Assembly: GCA_963971305.1 (NCBI GenBank)
Contig: OZ020309.1
Span: 675,001 to 739,000, forward strand
Source: Arcuatula senhousia
Lineage: Eukaryota; Mollusca; Bivalvia; Mytilida; Mytilidae
DNA length: 64,000 nucleotides
Reading direction: 5' to 3'
Part shown: piece after piece, positions 56,106-64,000 of the stretch
Position numbering within the stretch: position 1 is the stretch's first letter
Layout: each line of letters opens with the position of its first letter
Program-made: the position numbers and the translations under genes
The notes under the pieces: generated by a model
The model's database searches: none
Told to the model about the DNA's origin: nothing
What the model saw: only the letters and a program-made list of their open reading frames with translations

Positions 56106-56566
56106 AATCTTTTAAACAATCTCAGTCTTGAATCATTTAATGCAAAGCAATTTCAGATTTAAAGGGTTGTTAAAGATTTGTTTTTGTGATCTGGTCTTTC
56201 TGTTTTGCCCTTTTTGTGAACCAAGCTTTTCATTGTATAGCATGGCATTTTGATATATTGTACATTCTTGTACAAGATTTTTGACAATTATTATAAATGC
56301 ATTTGTTTTGCATTTGTTTTTATAGTTTTTTGTATGATCACCAGTGAACAATCTGTTGGATGAAAAAGTACATGAATTATAATCACATTTTATTTAATTA
56401 TGCTATTAATTTAACTTTTCAATGTTTTATTGTCCCACTTTGAGACAGGTTTGTAGTTTTCATATTTTTTTCTGTCTGTCAAGACTTTGTCAGTATTCTA
56501 GTTTAAAATAGGTTGAGTTTTTCTATTTGTTTCTTGAAGGTTGTTTTTATTGTATTTTGTACTTTT
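56106..56566 (+). other. 3' UTR sequence before the A9 element
   Basis: AT-rich, no AATAAA noticed, no other feature. Confidence 0.45.
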
Positions 56567-58262
56567 TAGCTCACCTGGACCGAAGGTCCATGTGAGCTAT
56601 TACCATCACTTGGCGTCCGTCGTCGTCGTCTGTCGTCATCGTCGTCTGTCGTCGTCTGTCTTCGTCGTCGTCTGTTAACAATTTTTCAAAAATCTTCTCC
56701 TCTGAAACTACCTAACAGAATTTAATGAAACTTGGTATGAATGATCCTTAGGGTGTCCTGTACCAAACTTGTGTTTTGATTTTTGATCCGTTAAAAAACA
56801 TGGCCGCTGTTACTAAAAATAGACTAGGGGGGTCAGACTACTGTTTTTGGCTTATAAATCAAAAAGTATAAGAGATAGAGGAAATCTGAGGCCACGCTAC
56901 TGATTCAGCATCAAAAGCTCTACAAAAGTCTCCATTTGGTCAAAGTTGTCAGATGACCCCTTATAGGGGTTACGGCCCCTTAAAGGTGAAAAATAGCATT
57001 TTTTCATGTTTTTGGCCTACAGAATGAAAACTATTGCAGATAGAGATTAGCTGTTGCTTGCTTAAATGTTCAGCTCATTTAACTCCACAAAAGTCTCCAT
57101 AGGGTCGAAGTTGTCAGATGACCCCTTATAGGGGTTACGGCCCCTTAAAGGTGAAAAATAGCCATTTTTCATGTTTTTGGCCTACAGAATGAAAACTATT
57201 GCAGATAGAGATTAGCTGTAGCTTGCTTAAATGTTCAGCTCATTGAGCTTTACAAAATTGTTCATAGGGTCGAAGTTGTCAGATGACCCCTTATAGGGGT
57301 TACGGCCCCTGAAAAATAGCGATTTTTCATGTTTTTGTCCTACAGAATGAAAACTATTGCAGATAGAGATTAGCTGTTGCTTGCTTAAATGTTCAGCTCA
57401 TTTAGCTCTACAAAATTCTCCATAGGGTCGAAGTTGTCAGATGACTCCTTATAGGGGTTACGGCCCCTGAAAAATAGCGATTTTTCATGTTTTTGGCCTA
57501 CAGAATGAAAACTATTGCAGATAGAGATTAGCTGTTGCTTGCTTAAATGTTCAGCTCATTTAGCTTTACAAAATTCTCCGTAGGGTCGAAGTTGTCAGAT
57601 GACCCCTTATAGGGTTTACGGCCCCTGAAAAATAGCGATTTTTCATGTTTTTGTCCTACAGAATGAAAACTATTGCAGATAGAGATTAGCTGTTGCTTGC
57701 TTAAATGTTCAGCTCATTTAGCTCTACAAAATTCTCCATAGGGTCGAAGTTGTCAGATGACCCCTTATAGGGGTTACGGCCCCTGAAAAATAGCCATTTT
57801 TCATGTTTTTGGCCTACAGAATGAAAACTATTGCAGATAGAGATTAGCTGTTGCTTGCTTAAATGTTCAGTTCATTTAGCTCTACAAAAGTCTCCATAGG
57901 GTCGAAGTTGTCAGATGACTCCTTATAGGGGTTACGGCCTCTGAAAAATAGCGATTTTTCATGTTTTTGGCCTACAGAATAAAAACTATTGCAGATAGAG
58001 ATTAGCTGTTGCTTGCTTAAATGTTCAGCTCATTTAGCTTTACAAAATTCTCCATAGGGTCGAAGTTGTCAGATGACCCCTTATAGGGGTTACGGCCCCT
58101 GAAAAATAGTGATTTTTCATGTTTTTGTCCTACAGAATGAAAACTATTGCAGATAGAGATTAGCTGTTGCTTGCTTAAATGTTCAGCTCATTTAGCTCTA
58201 CAAAAGTATAGGGTCAACATCAAGACCAGGTGAGCGATTCAGGCTCCTGGGAGCCTCTTGTT
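56567..58262 (+). mobile_element. Family A pearl-like element A9, probably in the 3' UTR
   Basis: AGCTCACCTGGACCGAAGGT CCATGTGAGCT start, (CGTCGT)n, eight cores of 158-165 bp (GATGACCCCTTATAGGGGTT, CTACAGAATGAAAACTATTG), end CAGGTGAGCGATTCAGGCTC, GGCTCCTGGGAGCC, TCTTGTTTT. The 158-bp variant lacks a 7-bp TTAAAGG segment and has spread within the array. Confidence 0.93.
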
Positions 58263-61180
58263 TTGATAATATGGTCATGCGTTTTTGAATCTCATGTTAT
58301 CATTTTTTTTTTAATTGTTAAAGATTTAAACGATTTCACCCCCATACATCATCAGTCATTTATTTCCCTTTATATCTGTAAAGTCATTTCTGTAAAATAA
58401 GTTAGGCCATATTAAGTTAAGTAGGTTGAATTCGCTGCCTACCCCATTTCAAAATGATCTGCACTATTTAGAAAAAATCCCAGTACTTGAAATCGAAGTG
58501 AAACAAAATGTGGAATCCGAACTTTAATATTCAGATTTTGTTATTGGTCAAGAAAAATGAAAGATAACATTGAAGGTGGATGAGAATCTATGATTTGTTT
58601 AATGAGACTAAAATGATATTAATTTTGCAAGATTTTGTGTGTTTTCTGTGAAAACAGATAATGAAAAATTTCTTATATATGAAAGATTTTTAGGACATTT
58701 GTGAGACTTTTTGATTAAATGAAGTTGTGATTTATAATTCTGCTGCCAATTTATTATTGTGGAATAGCTTTTGATGGTTAAAGTGATTAGATATTATACA
58801 AATGTACACCTGTGTAGATTGAGTTGTCATCTTTGTAAAGACTTTTTACATTATGTATCCATGTACAAGAAATGATGACAATATTTTGACTTTCTTTTGG
58901 TTTTATTATTTTGATTATGCTTTTATTTCCTTTTTTGACCTTGGACAAATTATTTACATGTATTTATTTGTTAAGAATGATCTATTTTTATAGTCAATGA
59001 ACAACTACAGATTTATAATTTGATACTCATATTTTATCATATGTAAATAAAACCAATATCAATGCAATATTACTAACCCTTCATGTAATTACTCATGTTG
59101 ATATTTTTTATTGTATTTAGGAAACCATGTGCAATAATATAATGTTGTGAATAGAAGAAAAAATTGATTTCACTGATGAGTTGAGACGGACACAAAGATA
59201 TTTTTATACTGGATAGAACCCTTGCCTGATATTTATATTTTTCTGTTATTGGATTTTATAGTGTCATTTAGCATTTTCTGTAAACTTTTTTGTATAATTT
59301 TTACAGAAGCCCATTTGCCAATACTGTGGTATTCATATTATTTTATTCGACATTTTTAAAATACTTGTAAATGACACTTAACTGGAATGGCTCTTATTGT
59401 CTGATGTTTTATTCATAGATATACAAACCCATTGTTAAAACAGTATACTTATAAAAAAAAATTCTTTTAAATTGCTATAAATATTGACAAAAAGTTTGGT
59501 CTGGAATTTCCAGGGCATCTTTTACTTCAGTAGCAGCCTTTATTAGAAAAAAAACCATGATTGACATTTTTACTCACATTTTAATTTTTTGTACAAGTAT
59601 TAGATCTATAATACAAATGATTATTTTTCAAATCATTATTATAAACCTTAATAGAGATTCTGAAGGTTTAAATGTTCAAATAATGGCAAAAAATCGAGAA
59701 TTCTCAAATGGTCATTTACAAGTTGAATATTTTCAAGTTCAAACTTGAAACCTGAACTGTGTCCCGAATTCTTGGAATAAGATGAACTTCTAAGTCTTCA
59801 GCTGAAACCACTATGTTAGCTTTATTTATTACTTTATATATCAAAGATTTTCAGTCAGATTATTCCTTTAAGATAGATAGGGTATCTAAAATTTATCCAT
59901 TAGAATTTTTTAGATTTTGGCCACATCTCTAGAATGGCATTTTAAATCTCAAGAATGAAATTAAAAATTCACCATAAGAATATTTTGTTGTAATTATCAA
60001 TTTTGATGTTTACCTAGCCCAATAGAAGTCAATTAAAATGACTAGCATTATAAAATTTAAAGTTATGATAGATGTGAAAAAATGGTGCTCAGTGATAGAC
60101 ACCCCATCTACTTTAACAATGATTTTAAAAATCATAAGCTATGGCTTATAATGAAGTAATTCCTGGACATTTAAGTCATTTAAATGGAATTAATACATAA
60201 CTTCTTAATACCTTGCTTTGAGTTGATTATTATTTTCTCAATGAAAATACATTTAGTTAAATGATGGATTTTTTGTCATATAACAACTGAGATTGAGAAA
60301 TCAGAGACTTCATGAGTAATGTTGAAAGATGCATTTACACTAATATTCTGTTGTGAATCTTAAACCTATTACCACCTTGCCTTGGTCAGGAAGTCAATAT
60401 CTGGTGCTGTGTGTTCCAGTTTGTAGTGATGAATTCAAAGCTTTAGATATTTTAGTTATAAAATAAAAAAATTATATTTATAATCTCAATGAAAGAAGAG
60501 CAAGTTTATTTTTTGTTATTAAAAAATAAATCTTCATTTGACAGATAGCACTATTTTTATGCAAATGCTTTTGTTTCCATAGTTTGCCTCAAAATATCTT
60601 ATTTATAAACTATGCCCACTTCTAGATCTGTAATTGACCAAAACTTTTTTAAGGGTTATTAATTATTATTGATTTTTTTTTCAGCTAGCTGAAAAACATT
60701 TTTTCCCCAAAAATGTCATTCACTTAAAAAAAATATTTTCATGAATATGTAAAAGGCATTATTTTCATTACCTTATAAAAAAAAAGCTTTTTCACAGTCT
60801 TTTTACAATGCAGGTTGATAATTAATCTGGCAAGGTTGTTCAATAAATGCTCATAGGTTAATATTATATACAATTTATTTATAGATTATGTTACTATTTA
60901 TAGATTTGCATTTTACCCTGAAAATAAAACCATACCTCAATTTACAATGATGTCTTTTTTTTAATCAGGGTCATGTGAATATCTTTAATCTGCCATTCTT
61001 GGAATTATTTTGTGTCAGATTGTTATAACTTATATATTGTTCCAATCTGATAAGGTGATCTTTGATAAGTTTAAAACATTCCAAAAATTAAAAGGATATC
61101 AACCTATGTCGTGGGTAGTGGGGAATCTAAGGGTTTTGACAATTTTGAAATTTAAATAAATGATTTCATAGCTTTGTGTG
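58263..61180 (+). other. AT-rich sequence after the gene
   Basis: Apart from the poly(A) signal at 59046 I see no gene, repeat or structured element. Short open frames (for example at 59557) have no family resemblance. Confidence 0.45.
59046..59051 (+). terminator. Probable poly(A) signal AATAAA
   Basis: This is the first AATAAA I noticed after the stop codon in a suitable setting: preceded by a T-rich tract and followed by a TG/T-rich stretch at about 59085-59120. If used, the 3' UTR is about 3 kb and contains the complete family A element at 56567-58262. Sites using variant signals closer to the stop cannot be excluded. Confidence 0.4.
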
Positions 61181-61184
61181 TGCT

Positions 61185-61390
61185 ATAGCAAGCAGGAACT
61201 GCTTACTCTTCCGGAGCACCAGAGTTCACTCTTGTTTCGACTGGAGTTCGCATTGTTGATTGATATTCAGTATTTTGTGTTTACATGTTGTCTGTTTTTG
61301 TTCCGTTCTTGTTGGTGTTTACTGGTTTTGTGTCTGCCCTTTTGGACTTTTGACATTCGGACACCCCATTGGTACCTCTGCTTCTTTGAT
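61185..61390. repeat. Dispersed repeat family J, copy 2
   Basis: GGAACTGCTTACTCTTCCGG AGCACCAGAGTTCACTC etc., paired with 54780. The frame across it (61178-61585) has no recognisable product. Confidence 0.6.
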
Positions 61391-61397
61391 GTGTTCT

Positions 61398-61850
61398 TCA
61401 ACACAAAAAGTGTTGATACCAGTGCAAGCGTACCTAGGGGAAGTATAACTCCAACAGCACTGCTATCATGGATCTTACAAATCAAAATTAAAATGACAAA
61501 CTTTGCTACACATGAGGCATGTTCCATCTACTGTGGATTCATTTATTTTCGTGAAGATTGGTTAAAGTCCATTCCTTCTTACTGACAAGTGCCATAGCAA
61601 CCATATTGGTATGGTAGGTGCACCTAGTGATGCTAAGCATAATGCATGCTTCGGATGCTGACTGTGACCTACATTTTCTGCATGGATGAACTCTTACAGA
61701 AAGTGTTGATACCAGTGCAAGCGTACCTAGGGGAAGTATAACTCCAACAGCACTGCTATCATGGATCTTAGAAATCAAAATTAAAATGACAAACTTTGCT
61801 ACACATGAGGCATGTTCCATCTACTGTGGATTCATTTATTTTCGTGGGTA
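61398..61850. repeat. Direct repeat of about 145 bp, 290 bp apart
   Basis: AAGTGTTGATACCAGTGCAA GCGTACCTAGGGGAAG begins near 61407 and again near 61699, each running to ACTGTGGATTCATTTATTTT CGTG. The second copy leads into the complete MITE at 61824; the first ends after its left terminus. Between them is family F core sequence. Confidence 0.85.
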
Positions 61851-62029
61851 TCAATTTTTGTGGATTGCTACAAAAATGCCAGTTGTGGGTTCTTAAATTC
61901 ATGGTTTTGAAGTTTGTAGTATGCAAAGCAATGTAAAATTTCCTGTAGGTGGGGACCAAATTTCGTGGATCAGCTGTACCCACGAAAACCACGAAAATTG
62001 ATATCCAAAGAAAAATAATGAAATCACAG
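61824..62029. mobile_element. Mariner-like MITE with TA target duplication
   Basis: 206 bp. TA at 61822-61823 and 62030-62031. CTGTGGATTCATTTATTTTC at the left and, inverted, CTGTGATTTCATTATTTTTC at the right, followed by GGGTATCAATTTTTGTGG-like inner arms. Non-coding. Confidence 0.8.
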
Positions 62030-62108
62030 TATTCAAGACTCATTAGAGTAGCTGACTTGACTAAGTTGTACACTATAAATAAATCATCTGGATTTTGTTG
62101 GGTTTTTT

Positions 62109-62622
62109 ATGCCCCATCTATGAAAGTAGATGGGTATATAGTGTTCGGGTCAGTCTGTCCGTCCGTTCGTCCGTCCGTTCATCAGTTCGTCCGTCCCAAA
62201 TCCCATATTTCCAAATTCCCACTTACTGACAAACACCACATCAATGATATTGGTATGGTAGGTTCACCTAGTGATGCTATGCAAGCTTTGAATGCTGGAT
62301 GTGACCTATATTTTCCGCATGAATGACCACTTACAAAAGAATGGTTAAAGTCTATTTCCACTTAGTGACAAGTGCCAAATCAACCATATAATTTGTGTGG
62401 TAGGTGCACCTAGTGATGCTTAGCACAATGCATGCTTGGGATGCTGGCTGTGACCTATATTTTCCGCATGAATGACCACTTATTGAAGATTGGTTAAAGT
62501 CTATTCTCACTTACTGACAAGTGCCAAAGCAACCATATTGGGATGGTAGGTGCACCTAGTGATTGCAGAAAAAATAAATGTTGCAAGATGGGGCATTATG
62601 TCTTTTGGACATATTCTTGTTT
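62109..62622 (+). mobile_element. Family F pearl-like element, complete
   Basis: ATGCCCCATCTATGAAAGTA GATGGGTATATA hairpin, (TCCGTCCGTTCG)n, about two and a half ~125-140-bp cores (GGTGCACCTAGTGATGCT, GACCTATATTTTCCGCATGA). Ends GCAAGATGGGGCATTATGTC, the ATGTCTTTTGGACAT hairpin, ATTCTTGTT. Confidence 0.85.
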
Positions 62623-63050
62623 TTAATCTCAATTAGGCAACCCTACCAATCAGTACATAAAACATGGATGTGACCTAAACAATTATATTTCTTTTTAGAC
62701 ACATGGCATATTGAGTCAACTCACTACTTGGAAAACTGTTCAAACAGAACACGGACAAAACTGAATTTCACACCAAAACAAAAAAATTACCAAGTCTTTC
62801 AAGACGATTTTAATTTAGATAAAACATTTGCTGAAAGGCATTTATACTACATTAGATGAACGAAATATTTATTACATGAACATCATTTAAGTAAATGCAT
62901 CATACATTTAAGAAGTTTTAAAAGTAATAATGCACGTCTATATATAGTAGTAAAAAAATAAACTATTAAAATGGTGCACAACAACATCAAATATGATGTT
63001 AAAATAAAATAATAAATACCCCCCACCCCCCAAAAAAATTAATCAGATAA
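62623..63050 (+). other. AT-rich sequence
   Basis: No gene or repeat recognised; a CCCCCCACCCCCC run lies at 63019-63031. Confidence 0.4.
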
Positions 63051-63054
63051 AATT

Positions 63055-63940
63055 TAGAATAGGAGATGCACATCTACATTATGTCACAAAGATTGTGTGT
63101 AGGTTTCATGAAAATCCATCAAGGGGTTTTGGAGGAGTTGCAGATAAGAGATGGGCACCCCCATGTAGTGGAATGGCTGTGTCCATGTATTGCTATGGGA
63201 AACCCCAAAACCATTCTGATCAAACTTTCAAATAGTAGGTGCACATCTATATTGTGTTACAAAGATTGTGTAAAAGTTTCAATGACAATCCATCAAGTGG
63301 TTTAGGATGAGTTGTGGATAAGAGATGGGTACCCCCATGTAGTCGAATGGCTAAGTCCATCTTTTGCTATGGGAAACCCCAAAAATCATTCTGATCAAAT
63401 TTTAAAATCGTAAGTGCACATCTGCTTTATGTCACAAAGATTTTGTGTAAGTTTCATGAAATTCCATGAAGGGGTTTAGGAGGAGTTGCAGATAAGAGAT
63501 GGATACCCCCATGTAGTCGAATGGCGAAGTCCATGTTTTACTATGGGAAACCCCAAACACCATTCTGATCAAATTTTAAAATAGTAAGTGCACATCTACA
63601 TTATGTCACAACAATTGTGTGTAAGTTTCATGAACATCCATCAAGGGGTTTAGGAGGTGTTGCGGATAAGAGATGGGTACCCCCATGTAGTTGAATGGCT
63701 AAGTCCATGTTTTGCTATGGGAAACTCCAAAAATCATTCTGATCAAATTTTAAAATAGTAGGTGCACATCTACATTATGTCACAAAGATTGTGTGTAAGT
63801 TTCATGAAATCCACCAAGGGGTTTAGGAGGAGTTGCGGATGGGTACCCTGAAGTGTAACGGAAGGACGGATGGAAGGACGGACGGAAGGACGGACACCCC
63901 TATGACTATATACCCCCCACTTTTGAAGTGGGGGGTATAA
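63055..63940 (-). mobile_element. Family G pearl-like element, inverted
   Basis: Minus strand: ATACCCCCCACTTCAAAAGT GGGGGGTATA hairpin (63909-63939), (TCCG/TTCCG)n, then five ~176-bp cores (plus strand GTGCACATCTACATTATGTC, GGGAAACCCCAAA). The 3' end near 63055 is unclear and may be truncated. Confidence 0.8.
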
Positions 63941-64000
63941 ATATCCCTTATGATATGTAAGTGAAAGAAATGAATATAAGTGAAATACAAACTATTTTAA

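Noticed and set aside
61178..61585. 135-codon frame
   Set aside because: It overlaps dispersed repeat J and the duplicated segment; no conserved domain and no splice-consistent context.

Overview
The window is AT-rich animal nuclear DNA with long, repeat-packed introns. It is best explained as bivalve mollusc sequence. That call is an inference: it rests on one spliced metazoan gene and on a dominant class of interspersed repeats built like the oyster 'pearl' or Helentron-associated elements (5' hairpin, TCCG/CCGT microsatellite, tandem 150-180 bp cores, 3' hairpin). I cannot name the species.

One gene runs almost the full length on the + strand (641-55995 for the coding exons). It is an anoctamin (TMEM16 family), by my reading closest to ANO7. 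I traced two alternative first coding exons (1a at 641, 1b at 4232) and 25 further exons (E2-E26). Every junction has GT/AG ends and the phases agree throughout. With exon 1b and both 45-nt cassette exons the CDS is 3009 nt, or 1002 residues; with exon 1a it is 974. The six acidic/Asn residues that bind Ca2+ in TMEM16 proteins are all present. E26 carries the stop codon, and a probable poly(A) signal lies at 59046.

The most striking feature is that eleven exons carry tandem duplications anchored on a splice junction or, for the last exon, on the end of the coding region. Units run from 22 to 155 bp and copy number from 2 to about 20. Each unit contains a piece of exon plus its donor or acceptor site: donors of E3, E4, E8, E9, E13, E21, E22 and E24; acceptors of E12, E23 and E24; and the end of the reading frame in E26. 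Several would add coding sequence in frame if the extra sites were used.

The introns hold a large transposon collection: a pogo/Tigger-like element (38213-41433) with TA target duplications, sitting inside the E22 donor array and interrupted by another repeat; three or four small pogo-like MITEs with the same termini; a hAT-like remnant with transposase and Penelope-like reverse transcriptase debris (7770-9727); a non-autonomous hAT with an 8-bp target duplication (48205-49652); a Harbinger-like MITE (44423-44700); a tRNA-derived SINE with a 12-bp target duplication (20657-21007); and at least eight families of pearl-like elements (called A-I here). These last share one architecture and several share the 3' end CTTGTT. 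Region 46774-53634 is a multi-level nest of these. Downstream of the gene (about 58260-64000) I see only repeats and AT-rich sequence.
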